A stretch of DNA of 64,000 nucleotides from DATJGR01 sp963787045 (GCA_963787045.1 CAWBBR010000025.1:124001-188000), one strand, 5' to 3'; numbered from the stretch's first letter, positions 25,225-34,995 are shown. Numbers and translations are program-made. Notes: generated by a model from the letters alone, not told the origin.

Positions 25225-27032
25225 ATGGCGACACCGCTGCGGCGTTTGTTGCCGTACCACGATCGCTACAAGGTGCCGTTCTGGGGCGGAATGTGCGGCC
25301 TGCTCGCGGCGCGCGTGTTCGAAGCAACCATTCCGTTGTTTCTGCGCGACGGCATCGATCGGATCGCCTCAGGCAGTTCGTTGGTTGCCGCCGGCTCGAT
25401 CGACATCGCCGCGGCGCGAGCCGCGCTTGCGTGGCCCGCATTCGCGATCGTGTTGTGCGTGCTCGGCGAATTCGCCTGCATCATCGTCAGCCGCCGGGTG
25501 ATCCGTCGCATCGGCGTTTCGGTTGCTTACGACTTGCGCAAACGAATCTACGACCACCTGCAGCATCAAGGTCCCGGCTTCTTCGCGCGTCATCCGACCG
25601 GCGATCTGATGGCGCGCGCAATCAACGACATCAACCTGGTGCGGCAACTCGTCGGCATGGGTCTGCGCACGATTCTCGTCATCATTTTTTCGGCGGTGAT
25701 CGGACTCTGCTGCATGTTCGGCTGGCGCCTACGTTGACGTTGCTGCTGCTGACGCCGCTGCCGATCCTGCTGTTGCTCGGGTGGTGGCTCGCGCGACGCG
25801 TGTACGAACAGTCGCTGAAGGTGCAGGAGGGATTCGCGTCGTTGTCGGAGCAGGTTCAGGAGAACCTCAACGGCATCCGCACGGTGCAGGCGCTGGTTCA
25901 GGAAGCGCACGAGGTCGAACGTTTCGACGCGGTGAACCTCGACTATGCGACGCGGTTCATGACGCTGACGCGCACGAACTCGTTCATTCAAGGCGTGATG
26001 CCGTGGGTCGGCGCATTGTCGACGGTGATCATCCTCGGTTATGGCGGCAGCCTCGTCGCGTCCGGTGAAATGTCGATCGGTACGTTCACCGCGTTCTTCA
26101 GCTACGTGTCGATGGTGTTGTGGCCGGTGCGGCAGGCCGGACAGATGGTGACGCTCTGGCAGCAGGGCGCGTCGGGCGCGCAACGGCTGTTCGAAGTGCT
26201 CGATCACGTGCCCGAGATCGCCGACCGCGGTGCGAAAGCGGTGCCGCCGATGATTCGCGGTCGCATCGAGCTGCGCGGCCTGCGCTACACGTATCCGGGC
26301 GCGCGCGGCGAAGTGCTGCGCGGCATCGATCTCGACATTGCCGCCGGCGAGACCATCGCGGTGCTCGGTCGGGTCGGGTCCGGTAAAACGACACTGCTGC
26401 GCTGCTTCGTTCGACTGCTCGATCCGCCGCCGGGTACGTTGTTGATCGATGGTTGCGATGTCAGAGACTTTCCGCTCGGACAATTGCGTCACCAGGTCGT
26501 GCTGGTGCCGCAAGATCCTTTCCTGTTCGCGGACCTGTTGCGGCACAACCTGAGTTACGACAATCCGGAGCGCGACGACGCGTTGATCTGGTCCGCCGCC
26601 AGCGACGCTGACCTGCGCGACACGATCGTCGCGTTCGCCGACGCCCTCGATACGCCCGTTGGGGAACGCGGCGTCACGCTGTCGGGTGGACAGAAGCAAC
26701 GCTCGACGTTGACGCGTGGCCTGATCAGAACGCCGCCGGTGCTGATCCTCGACGACTGCTTCTCCAGCGTCGACACCGAAACCGAAGAACACATTCTGCG
26801 GCGGCTGCGCGCGGCGCGCCGCGGCATGACGACGATCCTCGTGTCGAATCGCGTTTCTACGGCCCGTCACGCCGATCGGATCATCGTGCTGACCGACGGC
26901 GCGATCACCGAGATCGGCAGCCACGACGACTTGATACGGCTGGACGGCTGGTACGCCGAACTCGAGCGCACGCAGCGGCGTCGCGGGCGCCTGCTGTCGG
27001 AACTGCACGAAGCAGAGGCGGGTGTCCGATGA
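25225..27032 (+). pseudogene. ABC exporter subunit (YheI/MdlA-like, degenerate site), frameshifted
   Basis: A full-size ABC half-exporter of about 600 residues: six transmembrane helices followed by a nucleotide-binding domain. The first 170 residues (MATPLRRLLPYHDRYKVPFW...) end at a stop at 25737 and the protein continues in another frame from about 25730 (LTLLLLTPLPILLLLGWW), so one indel lies near 25730. The ATPase has Walker A GRVGSGKTT, signature LSGGQKQR and Walker B LILDDCFSSVD, where the catalytic Glu is replaced by Asp. The switch-loop His is Asn (LVSNRVSTA). These changes mark the degenerate-site partner of a heterodimer. It overlaps the second subunit by four bases. Confidence 0.86.
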
Positions 27033-28888
27033 GCGCACAGCCGCGTGACTACGCGATATTCGACGCGGAACTCGCCGGCAAATCGTTCAACGCGAGGTTG
27101 ATCGCGCGATTGCTCGTGTGGGTGCGTCCGCATTGGCGCCAGGCGGCAATCAGCGGGCTGCTCGTGCTCGTTGCATCGGTACTGGCGATTCTGATGCCGG
27201 TGATCGTGTCGCGCGTCGTCATCGACGGACTATTGAAGGCGCCTCGCCCTGTCGTTCTGCCCGACTTCGGCATGAATGCGGCCACGAACTGGCTCGTCGG
27301 TTCTACCGGCATGACACACCTGTTAGCGGCCTGCTTCCTGTACATGATCGCGACGACCGCTTGGGCGATCGCCGCCCACTATCACCGCGTCTATCTCGCG
27401 AAGTCGGTGCTGAATGCGTTGCGCGATCTGCGCTACGACCTGTTTTCGCACCTCGAAACGCGCCCGGCTTCGTTTTACGACCACGTCGCAGTCGGTCGCG
27501 TGATGACGCGCGTCACCAACGACATCGAGGTGTTGTTTCAGCTGCTGTCCGGGTTCGGCGTGCTCATCGGCGAGTTCGTGCCGTTTCTGGTCGCGTTCTC
27601 GCTGATGCTCGCAATCGATGCGCGGCTGACCGGCATCCTGATGCTGTCGGTGCCGATCGTCGCGTTCGCAACCTATCTGTTCCGGCGGGGTACGCGGACC
27701 GTGTATCGCGCGATCCGCCAGAGCATTTCCCAACTGAATCAGAACCTGCAGGAAAACCTGTCGGGCATTCAGGTGGTGCAGCTGAACCGGCGCGAAGACC
27801 GCAACCTCGCGCGCTACACGCAGATCAACCAGGAAAACCGGCGCGAAGAGAACCGGGCGGTGGAGCTCGAGACGTTCTACGGCGCGTTCATCGACAGCCT
27901 CGGTTCGGCCGCGGTCGGCGCGATCATCTGGTTCGGCGGTGGCCACGCGCTGCAACAGACCATCTCGCTCGGCAGTGTCGTGCTGTTCACGCAGTTCGTC
28001 GACATGTTGTTCCGTCCGATCGTCGCGGTAGGCGAGCAGTACAACGTGTTGTTCCGCGCGATGGCGAGCGCGGAACGGATTTTTCAGGCGCTCGACTGGA
28101 ACGAGCGCATTTACGAGCCGGCGCAACCCGCGATGCTGCCGGCGCGCCTGCGTGGGGCCGTTGACGTGCGCAGTCTGAACTTTGCTTATTCGAACGGCCC
28201 GCGCGTACTGAAGAACGTGACATTCCACATCGAACCGGGCGAGAAGCTCGCGATCGTCGGCGCAACAGGATCCGGCAAGAGCACCATCATTCGCCTGTTG
28301 GCGCGTTTCTACGATTTCGCGCCCGGCCAGATGTTCCTCGACAACATCGATCTGATGGAAATTCCGTCGTCGGAAGTGCGCCGGCGGATCGGCATCGTGC
28401 TGCAGGACTTTCACGTCTTCTCGGGCAGCGTTGCCGACAACATCAGCCTGGGCAATCCCGGCATCTCCCGCGCGCAAGTCGAAACCGCGGCGCGCCTGGT
28501 CCACGCACACGACTTCATCATGCGATTGCCGGGTGGCTACGATGAGCCGCTGATCGAGCGCGGTCAGAATCTGTCTCAGGGCCAGCGGCAACTGCTCGCG
28601 TTTGCGCGCGTGCTGGCGGCTGATCCGGAAATCCTGGTGTTGGACGAAGCGACAGCCAGTATCGACACCGAAACCGAATTGTTGATACAGGATGCCTTGC
28701 GCGTCTTGACGAAGGGACGGACGTCGATTGTGATTGCCCACCGATTGCAGACGATCCAGGAAGCGGACCGCGTACTGGTGCTGCAGCACGGCGAAGTGAA
28801 GGAAGTCGGCACGCACGAACAGTTGCTGTCGCGTCCCGGGGTATATCGAACACTCTATGAATTACAATTCCAGGACACCGCGGCATGA
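27029..28888 (+). CDS. ABC exporter subunit (YheH/MdlB-like, canonical site)
   Basis: A 619-residue ABC half-exporter with an N-terminal six-helix domain (helices from about residue 35 to 330) and an intact nucleotide-binding domain: Walker A GATGSGKST, signature LSQGQRQ, Walker B ILVLDEATASID with the catalytic Glu, and switch His in VIAHRLQT. It pairs with the preceding degenerate subunit, like MdlAB, BmrCD or TM287/288, to form a heterodimeric exporter of lipids or drugs in the inner membrane. The start overlaps the previous stop (ATGA), so the two are made in equal amounts. Confidence 0.92.
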   Translation: MSAQPRDYAIFDAELAGKSFNARLIARLLVWVRPHWRQAAISGLLVLVASVLAILMPVIVSRVVIDGLLKAPRPVVLPDFGMNAATNWLVGSTGMTHLLAACFLYMIATTAWAIAAHYHRVYLAKSVLNALRDLRYDLFSHLETRPASFYDHVAVGRVMTRVTNDIEVLFQLLSGFGVLIGEFVPFLVAFSLMLAIDARLTGILMLSVPIVAFATYLFRRGTRTVYRAIRQSISQLNQNLQENLSGIQVVQLNRREDRNLARYTQINQENRREENRAVELETFYGAFIDSLGSAAVGAIIWFGGGHALQQTISLGSVVLFTQFVDMLFRPIVAVGEQYNVLFRAMASAERIFQALDWNERIYEPAQPAMLPARLRGAVDVRSLNFAYSNGPRVLKNVTFHIEPGEKLAIVGATGSGKSTIIRLLARFYDFAPGQMFLDNIDLMEIPSSEVRRRIGIVLQDFHVFSGSVADNISLGNPGISRAQVETAARLVHAHDFIMRLPGGYDEPLIERGQNLSQGQRQLLAFARVLAADPEILVLDEATASIDTETELLIQDALRVLTKGRTSIVIAHRLQTIQEADRVLVLQHGEVKEVGTHEQLLSRPGVYRTLYELQFQDTAA

Positions 28889-28920
28889 ACGATCTTGCGG
28901 TACGTGAATAGGAGTTCCGC

Positions 28921-29733
28921 GTGCGCCCGCTGATGTTCGGCCTGATGCTGTGTTCACTGCTCGGCTGCGGTGAAGGGTTGCCGGATCGTTCGACGGATGC
29001 ACCCGAAATCGCGGTTGCCGCGCCGACCGACGACGCGGCCGATTCAGCAGTCGCTCCGCAGACCCCAGCGCGGTTTCGGATGCAGCCGCCGCGGTCCCCG
29101 ATGCGCAGCTGTCGTCGTCGGACGGCGCCGAACCCCAACCGACGGCGCCGCCGCCCGACACCGACGGCGACGGCGTCGTCGATACCGCCGACAACTGTCC
29201 CGATACCGAGCAAGGCAAACAGGTCGATGCCGCGGGCTGCCCGGTCGATCCGGACGGCGACGGCGTGGTCGGCCCGACGGACCTCTGTCCCGACAGCCCG
29301 TACGGGGAGCCGGTCGACGCGAGCCGGGTGTCGACCGCGGCTTGCGGTAGCACAGGAGTACACCCTGCTGCTGACCTTCGAAAACGCCTCGGCCAAGATC
29401 ATCGGCGATCCGCGAAGCGCGCTTGCGGAGGTCGCGGCGCTGATCACGCAGTATCCGGAAACCACCGTCGTCATCGAAGGTCATACCGACGACAAAGGCC
29501 CGGCGTCTTACAACATGAAGATGTCCAAGGCGCGCGCCGAAGCGGTGGCGAAGGTGCTGGTCACCGATCTCGGCATCGATGCCGCTCGTGTGTCGGCGAA
29601 GGCGTTCGGAGAAACCAAGCCGATCGCCACTAACGCGACCAAAGAGGGGCGGGAGCGCAATCGCAGGGTGGTGGCCGTCGTGCTACCCGGTACGCCGCCG
29701 ACGGCGGTCACCGCAAGTACCGCCGATCAGTAG
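28921..29733 (+). CDS. OmpA-family lipoprotein with calcium-binding type 3 repeats (two compensating frameshifts)
   Basis: An outer-membrane lipoprotein that anchors to peptidoglycan. The signal peptide with lipobox LLGC (Cys19) is in the starting frame. Bases about 29070-29330 make sense only in another frame, where they encode an acidic Pro-rich linker and two thrombospondin type 3-like repeats (DTDGDGVVDTADNCPD and DPDGDGVVGPTDLCPD). An extra C near 29330 restores the first frame (ASGCRPRLAVAQEYTLLLTF), and the C-terminal OmpA domain follows with IEGHTDDKGPASYNMKMSKARA and AFGETKPIATNATKEGRERNRRV. The uninterrupted reading through the middle gives an Arg-rich nonsense segment. It starts with GTG 32 bases after the ABC exporter. 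Confidence 0.82.
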   Translation: MRPLMFGLMLCSLLGCGEGLPDRSTDAPEIAVAAPTDDAADSAVAPQTPARFRMQPPRSPMRSCRRRTAPNPNRRRRRPTPTATASSIPPTTVPIPSKANRSMPRAARSIRTATAWSARRTSVPTARTGSRSTRAGCRPRLAVAQEYTLLLTFENASAKIIGDPRSALAEVAALITQYPETTVVIEGHTDDKGPASYNMKMSKARAEAVAKVLVTDLGIDAARVSAKAFGETKPIATNATKEGRERNRRVVAVVLPGTPPTAVTASTADQ

Positions 29734-29937
29734 ATCGGCGGCATCGATCGCCGCGGTCGACGCAGGCGAAAATCTCTCACGCGGTACGGCTGTTCCGGTT
29801 TGCGCAACGGTGCCTTACAGCTAAGATGAGTTTGCGTCGCGGCAGTCGACATGAATCGAGAATCTGCGACGAGGTTAACGTTCTTCGGCGAGGCGGTCCC
29901 CTACATTCGATCCGCCAACTGTGTAAAGGGATGTGAC

Positions 29938-30138
29938 ATGGCTGAGCTTCACGGCAACGGATGGTCGAAGAGTCGCGACAACAAAAACGGTATGGCGCAC
30001 ATGGGCGCCTGGTCGCTGTCGAAAGGCGACGAATCCGATCCGCGCAACCCGATCGAGCTCCACGGCAGCGCGTACATCGCGTTCTGCAAACCGTGGGCTC
30101 CTGTGTGGATCGACGAAGAAACGCCCGACGACGAGTGA
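29938..30138 (+). CDS. Small hypothetical protein, 66 residues
   Basis: An unrecognised small soluble protein beginning MAELHGNGWSKSRDNKNGMA and ending in an acidic tail (EETPDDE). It has aromatic and His/Asn-rich composition typical of a real protein. The ATG at 29938 follows an AAAGGGA site at seven-base spacing; a longer start at 29851 is possible but lacks a site. It stands alone: 204 bases of non-coding DNA precede it and a convergent oxidoreductase gene follows. Confidence 0.6.
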   Translation: MAELHGNGWSKSRDNKNGMAHMGAWSLSKGDESDPRNPIELHGSAYIAFCKPWAPVWIDEETPDDE

Positions 30139-30169
30139 TCGTCGCCCGCTGATCGGAACGATTCGGCGT

Positions 30170-30190
30170 GGCTGATCCTCGCGATCAGCC
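30170..30190. terminator. Bidirectional hairpin between convergent genes
   Basis: GGCTGATC, loop CTCGC, GATCAGCC is a perfect 8-base-pair stem lying between the small gene (plus strand) and the end of the luciferase-like gene (minus strand), overlapping the latter's last codons. It is placed well for a shared terminator, but no T-run is evident. Confidence 0.4.
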
Positions 30191-31048
30191 CTTACGAACG
30201 GATGCGACGAGTTTCGCGAGCCGATCCAGTTTCGGCAGCACCGCGTCGGCGGGTTCGGAATCGACGTTGAAAATCAACTCGTCGAAACCCTGACCGATCC
30301 GGCCCACCAGCGTTTCCTGCGACGTCGGCGCGCCGAATAGCGCGAGCGTGATGTCTTCCACTTTGCGGCCGCGCGCGTCGCAGGCCGCTTTCAAGCGTTC
30401 GAAGTTGCCCGATCCGAGCCCGCCGATCGGCATCCATCCGTCTGCATACTCGGCCACCCGGTCGAATACCCATTTCGAGTTGGCGCCGATCCATACCGGC
30501 GGGCCGCCGCGCTGGACCGGCTTCGGATACGACCAGATCGGGTCGAAGTCGACGAACTCGCCGTGAAACTCGGCCTCGTCCTGGGTCCAGATGGCCTTCA
30601 TTGCGAGGATCTTCTCGCGCACCAGTCCCCACCGATTCTTGTAGTCGGCGCCGTGGTTGGACATCTCCTCGCGGTTCCAGCCGGCGCCGATCCCGAGCAC
30701 GAAGCGGCCGTTCGACATGCTGTCCACCGACGCGATTTCCTTCGCGAGCGTGATCGGGTCGCGCTGGATCACCAGACAGATGCCGGTGCCGAGACGGATC
30801 CGTTTCGTCACTGCGGCGCACGCGCCGAACGCAACGAACGGGTCGTGCGTGTGCGAGTAGTGCTTCGGCAGTTCGCCGCCGCCGGGGAACGGCGTCTTGC
30901 GGCTGGTCGGGATGTGCGTGTGTTCCGGGAAGAACAACGAGTCGAAGCCGCGCTCCTCGACCGCACGGGCGAGTTCGACCGGCTGAATCGAATAGTCCGT
31001 TGGAAACATCGTGATACCGAAATGCGCGCGCTCGTTTGCAAATGCCAT
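30185..31048 (-). CDS. LLM-class (luciferase-like) oxidoreductase, possibly F420-dependent
   Basis: A 287-residue TIM-barrel oxidoreductase of the bacterial luciferase superfamily. It resembles the TIGR03619-type family predicted to use F420: N-terminal FGITMFPTDYSIQPVELARA, ERGFDSLFFPEHTHIP, IRLGTGICLVIQRDPITLAKE and GRFVLGIGAGWNREEM. Cofactor (F420 or FMN) cannot be decided from sequence alone. It is divergent from a PPOX-fold gene of a family that also contains F420 enzymes. Substrate unknown. Confidence 0.85.
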   Translation of the reverse strand: MAFANERAHFGITMFPTDYSIQPVELARAVEERGFDSLFFPEHTHIPTSRKTPFPGGGELPKHYSHTHDPFVAFGACAAVTKRIRLGTGICLVIQRDPITLAKEIASVDSMSNGRFVLGIGAGWNREEMSNHGADYKNRWGLVREKILAMKAIWTQDEAEFHGEFVDFDPIWSYPKPVQRGGPPVWIGANSKWVFDRVAEYADGWMPIGGLGSGNFERLKAACDARGRKVEDITLALFGAPTSQETLVGRIGQGFDELIFNVDSEPADAVLPKLDRLAKLVASVRKG

Positions 31049-31104
31049 CGGAAGCCCCTTCGTGATTGCAGTCCTATACTACGCTGCCATCGCGGGGTTC
31101 AATC

Positions 31105-31557
31105 GTGCAACTCGATCAACGGCAGCTGTCCCATTTGCTCGACGTCTGGCCCGTCGGTCGCCTCGCGAGCATCGGTGCGCAGCGTCAACCCCACGTCGTT
31201 CCGATCGTGTTCGTCGCGCTCGACGGTGCGATCTATTCGCCGATCGACGGCAAGCCGAAGCGGGACGGCATTCTCCAACGGATGCGCAATGTCGCCACCG
31301 ACGCCTCGGTGAGCCTGCTGCTGGACGCGTACGACGACGATTGGGATCGGTTGTGGTGGGTGCGCGTGGACGCGAACGCGGAAGTCGTGACCGAACTCGA
31401 ACCGCCGCTGCTGCAGCGGATCGTTGCGGCGCTGCGCGGTAAGTACCCGCAGTACGCGTCGGTCGATGTCTTCAGAGGCAGCCCTACGTTGCTGCGTCTG
31501 CGGCCGACGCGTCATGCCGTTTGGTCATCGCAACCGGTCGCATGGGAGTCGCTGTAA
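31105..31557 (+). CDS. PPOX-class split-barrel flavin/F420 enzyme (Rv0121-like)
   Basis: A 150-residue pyridoxamine 5'-phosphate oxidase-fold protein. The core motif RLASIGAQRQPHVVPIVFVALDGAIYSPIDGKPK is close to the Rv0121 family (TIGR03668), which is predicted to bind F420. I prefer the GTG at 31105 (VQLDQRQLSHLL) because family members start near it. The stop overlaps the next gene's ATG by one base (TAATG), so the two are co-translated. It faces away from the luciferase-like gene, sharing a roughly 55-base intergenic region. Confidence 0.75.
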   Translation: MQLDQRQLSHLLDVWPVGRLASIGAQRQPHVVPIVFVALDGAIYSPIDGKPKRDGILQRMRNVATDASVSLLLDAYDDDWDRLWWVRVDANAEVVTELEPPLLQRIVAALRGKYPQYASVDVFRGSPTLLRLRPTRHAVWSSQPVAWESL

Positions 31558-32186
31558 TGGATGCTGTAGTGGATAGGCCGACGTTCAGTTACACGCGCCT
31601 GAAAGGCACGCAGCGCAACTGGCAGCCGCTGTTCGATCACCTGTCGGCGACGACGCTACCGGTGTTGGCGGGCGCCGGCGTGCATCGCTGGGGAACGTGG
31701 TCGGGTCTGTTCGGAATCGGTTCGAACGAACTGGTGTTGATGACGTCGGCCGATGCAGCGATCGATCACGCGCGGCTGCTCGATGCACAGCTCGCCGGTG
31801 TTCCGGGTGCCGTCGTGGAACGACATCTGTTCGAGCCGACGGTGCGACCGGTCACCGTTGACGCGCTGACGCGACCGGGCCTGTACGTGTTTCGCTTCTT
31901 CGACGTCGACAACGCCGACGTCGACGAGATCGCCCGGTTGTCGCTCGACGCGTGGACCACATTCGAGGCGACGTCCGAGTATCAGGCGGAGCCGCAGGGT
32001 CTCTTCTGTCTGCGCGATCGCCGCGCGGCGACCGGTCTCATGCTGTTGTGCACGTGGTACGACGGACTCGAATCGTGGCAGGTCTCGCGCGCGCCGCCGC
32101 CGGAAGCGGCCGAGAACTTCCGTCGCCGCCATGTACTGACACACGGCACCATCGCGTATGCGACGCGCCTGATCGCCGCGTCTTAG
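31557..32186 (+). CDS. Hypothetical protein, probable dimeric alpha-beta barrel
   Basis: A 209-residue soluble protein I cannot name. Two similar halves seem to be present (PGLYVFRFFDVDNADVDEIARLSLDAWTTFEA and an earlier PVLAGAGVHRWGTWSGLFGIGSNELVLMTS), a layout seen in NIPSNAP-like or other ferredoxin-fold dimeric barrels. It is coupled to the PPOX-fold gene by a one-base overlap, so a shared pathway is likely. Confidence 0.62.
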   Translation: MDAVVDRPTFSYTRLKGTQRNWQPLFDHLSATTLPVLAGAGVHRWGTWSGLFGIGSNELVLMTSADAAIDHARLLDAQLAGVPGAVVERHLFEPTVRPVTVDALTRPGLYVFRFFDVDNADVDEIARLSLDAWTTFEATSEYQAEPQGLFCLRDRRAATGLMLLCTWYDGLESWQVSRAPPPEAAENFRRRHVLTHGTIAYATRLIAAS

Positions 32187-32338
32187 CGGCGGTTTGCTCC
32201 GGTTTCGTGACGGCGTTCATCTTTGGCGGCACGCGCCAGTGCGGCGCGCGCCGGCGATGGTAGCCTAGCCCGAGTACCTGCGTGATCCATGGACGCGCCG
32301 CGCAGCCTGTTGCGGAACGGAATGAAAGGAGCGCCACC

Positions 32339-32680
32339 GTGTCGTCGATCGATTCCGATGCAGATCTGTTGCTCGATCTGAACCGGGCATTGCGCAATCC
32401 GTTGATGTCGCTCGAGATCGGTCCGAACCGGCAGCGGCGCATCGCCGAGGCGGAACGGTTGCTCAAGTCGGTCGCAAAGCAGCTGGCGCAACGCGCTGGC
32501 GACTCGGCCGACGATCGGCGCAGCCGCGAAGTGATCCGCGTGCGGGTGTACAACACGCTGGCGCCGATCCTGCTGGAACTGCGTACCGCGCACGACGGCA
32601 CCGTCTCGCTGGCCCGCCGTACGCTGTTCGCGAGCATCGCGATCTGCCTGATCGGCGCACTGGTCGTCGCGCTCATATAG
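32339..32680 (+). CDS. Hypothetical protein with a C-terminal membrane anchor
   Basis: A 113-residue protein whose N-terminal part is helical and charged, with a single hydrophobic segment at the very C-terminus (LFASIAICLIGALVVALI). The architecture looks tail-anchored. The GTG at 32339 has a strong AAGGAG site at eight bases, better than an upstream TTG/ATG choice. Function unknown. A hairpin follows the gene. Confidence 0.62.
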   Translation: MSSIDSDADLLLDLNRALRNPLMSLEIGPNRQRRIAEAERLLKSVAKQLAQRAGDSADDRRSREVIRVRVYNTLAPILLELRTAHDGTVSLARRTLFASIAICLIGALVVALI

Positions 32681-32686
32681 CCCGAC

Positions 32687-32710
32687 GCCGACGCATTCGT
32701 TGGCGTCGGC
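32687..32710 (+). terminator. Hairpin after the tail-anchored protein gene
   Basis: GCCGACGC and GCGTCGGC pair as an 8-base-pair stem with an 8-base loop, seven bases after the stop at 32680, followed by a C-run. It is a plausible but T-poor terminator separating this gene from the ABC-F gene. Confidence 0.42.
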
Positions 32711-32808
32711 CCCCCGAAAGTGATAAAAGGGCGCGCGCTTTAGGGCTCTCCGCCCGAGATCTCGCCAGAGATCGGCGAATTCCCACTCACTCTTCGAATG
32801 GAATACCC

Positions 32809-34427
32809 GTGATTTCCACCGCCAACCTCACGATGCAGTTCGGCGCCAAGCCATTGTTCGAGAATGTCTCGGTCAAGTTCGGCGAGGGCAACCGATACGG
32901 TCTGATCGGCGCCAACGGCTCCGGCAAATCGACGTTCATGAAGATCCTCGGCGGCGACATGGCGCCGACCGTCGGGCAACGTGTCGATCGACGCCGACGT
33001 TCGCCTCGGCAAGCTGCGCCAGGATCAGTTCGCGTTCGAAGAATTTCGCGTGCTCGACACCGTGATCATGGGCCACGCGGAGCTGTGGCGGGTGAAGCAG
33101 GAGCGCGACCGGATCTATGCGCTGCCGGAGATGAGCGAAGACAGACGGCATGAAGGTGGCCGATCTCGAAGTCGAGTTCGCGGAGCTCGACGGTTACACC
33201 GCCGAAGCGCGCGCCGGTGAACTGCTGCTCGGCGTCGGCATTCCGCTCGAGCAGCACGAAGGGTCGATGAGCGGCGTGGCGCCCGGCTGGAAGCTGCGCG
33301 TTCTGCTCGCGCAGGCGCTGTTCGGCGATCCGGACGTGCTGCTGCTCGACGAACCGACGAACAACCTCGACATCAACGCGATCCGCTGGCTCGAAGGCGT
33401 GCTGAACGAGCGCAACTGCACGATGGTCATCATCTCGCACGATCGCCACTTCCTGAACAGCGTCTGCACGCACATGGCCGATCTCGACTACGGCGAGCTG
33501 CGCGTCTATCCGGGCAACTACGACGAGTACATGACGGCATCGACGCAGGTGCGCGAACGCATGCTGTCGAACAATGCGAAGAAGAAGGCGCAGATCGCCG
33601 ATCTGCAGGCGTTCGTCAGCCGCTTCTCGGCGAATGCGTCGAAAGCGCGACAGGCGACATCGCGCGCCCGTCAGATCGAGAAGATCGAACTCGAAGAGGT
33701 GAAGCCGTCGAGCCGCGTCAGTCCGTACATCCGCTTCGACCAGGACAAGAAGCTGTATCGACTGGCACTCGAACTCGAAGGCCTCACCAAGGGCTACGAT
33801 GCGCCGCTGTTCGAGAATTTCGATCTGATGGTGGAGGTCGGCGAGCGCATCGCGATCATCGGTCCGAACGGCATCGGCAAGACGACGTTGCTGAAGTGCC
33901 TCGTCGGCGAACTGCAGCCGGAGCACGGCATCGTGAAGTGGTCGGCGAATGCCGAGATCGGCTATGTCGCGCAGGATCGCACCGACGATTTCGCCGACGA
34001 CACCACGCTGTTCGACTGGATGCGCCAATGGAAACAGAAAAACGACGACGAACAGACGCTGCGCGCCACGCTCGGACGGCTGCTGTTCTCGAAGGAAGAC
34101 AGCAACAAGTCGGTGAAGGTGATCTCGGGCGGTGAGGAAGGCCGCATGCTGTTCGGCAAGCTGATGCTGCGCAAGCCGAACATCCTGCTGATGGACGAAC
34201 CGACCAACCACCTCGACATGGAATCGATCGAGTCGCTGAACCTCGCGCTCGAAAACTATCCCGGCACGTTGATCTTCGTCAGCCACGACCGCGAATTCGT
34301 CTCGTCGCTGGCGACGCGCATCATCGAGATGACGCCGGACGGCATCGTCGACTTCAAGGGCAACTACGACGACTACCTGCGCAGTCAGGGCATCGAGCAG
34401 CCGGTGCTGCGGCGGATGACGAACTAG
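32809..34427 (+). pseudogene. ybiT: ABC-F ATPase, YbiT-type, with two frameshifts
   Basis: A cytoplasmic ABC-F protein (about 535 residues) with two nucleotide-binding domains and no membrane part; the family acts on ribosomes. The first part (MISTANLTMQFGAKPLFENV, Walker A GANGSGKST) is in one frame to about 32978. The next part (VSIDADVRLGKLRQDQFAFEE to ALPEMSE) is in a second frame to about 33147. The rest (MKVADLEVEFAELDGYTAEA onward) is in a third frame to 34427, with LDEPTNNLDI, the inter-domain linker, the second Walker A GPNGIGKTT, ISGGEEGRM and MDEPTNHLDM. All conserved blocks are present, so two single-base consensus errors are likely. The start is GTG. Confidence 0.9.
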
Positions 34428-34452
34428 TCCTTCGCGAACTCGACGCTGCTGC

Positions 34453-34995
34453 CTACCAGTCCAAGTCGTCCGGAATCTTGTAGTCCGCGTACGGATCGTC
34501 GGTGTCGGACTGTTTCGCTTGCTCGGCATCGTTGCAGACGATGACCGTGCTCGGATCGCGCAATCGGATCTTCTGTGCGACCGCGGTCGGTACAAACTCG
34601 TATTTGTCGTCGAGCTTCACGATCGCGAGACGTCCATTTACGAGATGATCCTGGTGACGCTTCGTCACAAACAGTTTCTTCACGGCGCGACCGTCGGCGA
34701 AGTTGAACGGAATCTCGCCACCGTCGCGCGGCTGGCGGTTCAGCTCGATCAATTGTCGGATCTGCGCGTGCAGCGCTTTCAGATTCGCCTGCCGATCGCG
34801 CTCTTCGTTCAGCGCGCGATCGCGCGCTGCTTTCTCTGCGCGCGCGCGTTGCGCAGCCACCGCCGGATCGTCCGGCGCGTTGCCATGCGCCTTCCGCTCC
34901 ATCTCGGCGGCGTGCTTCACGCGTTGGGCCTTGCGCAACTTCTTGTCGTTGATCAAACCGATCTTGCGCAATTGATCCTGCATCGAATCGGGCAT
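34453..34995 (-). CDS. YaiL-type DUF2058 protein
   Basis: A 180-residue cytoplasmic protein of the DUF2058 (YaiL) family, described as nucleoprotein or polynucleotide-associated, function unclear. It has the lysine-rich N-terminus DQLRKIGLINDKKLRKAQRVKH, a charged helical middle and the conserved C-terminal FNFADGRAVKKLFV...RLAIVKLDDKYEFVP. I chose the ATG at 34995, which has an AGGAG site, over a GTG three codons upstream. It lies just downstream of the GMC oxidoreductase gene, overlapping intervals closely. Confidence 0.85.
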   Translation of the reverse strand: MPDSMQDQLRKIGLINDKKLRKAQRVKHAAEMERKAHGNAPDDPAVAAQRARAEKAARDRALNEERDRQANLKALHAQIRQLIELNRQPRDGGEIPFNFADGRAVKKLFVTKRHQDHLVNGRLAIVKLDDKYEFVPTAVAQKIRLRDPSTVIVCNDAEQAKQSDTDDPYADYKIPDDLDW

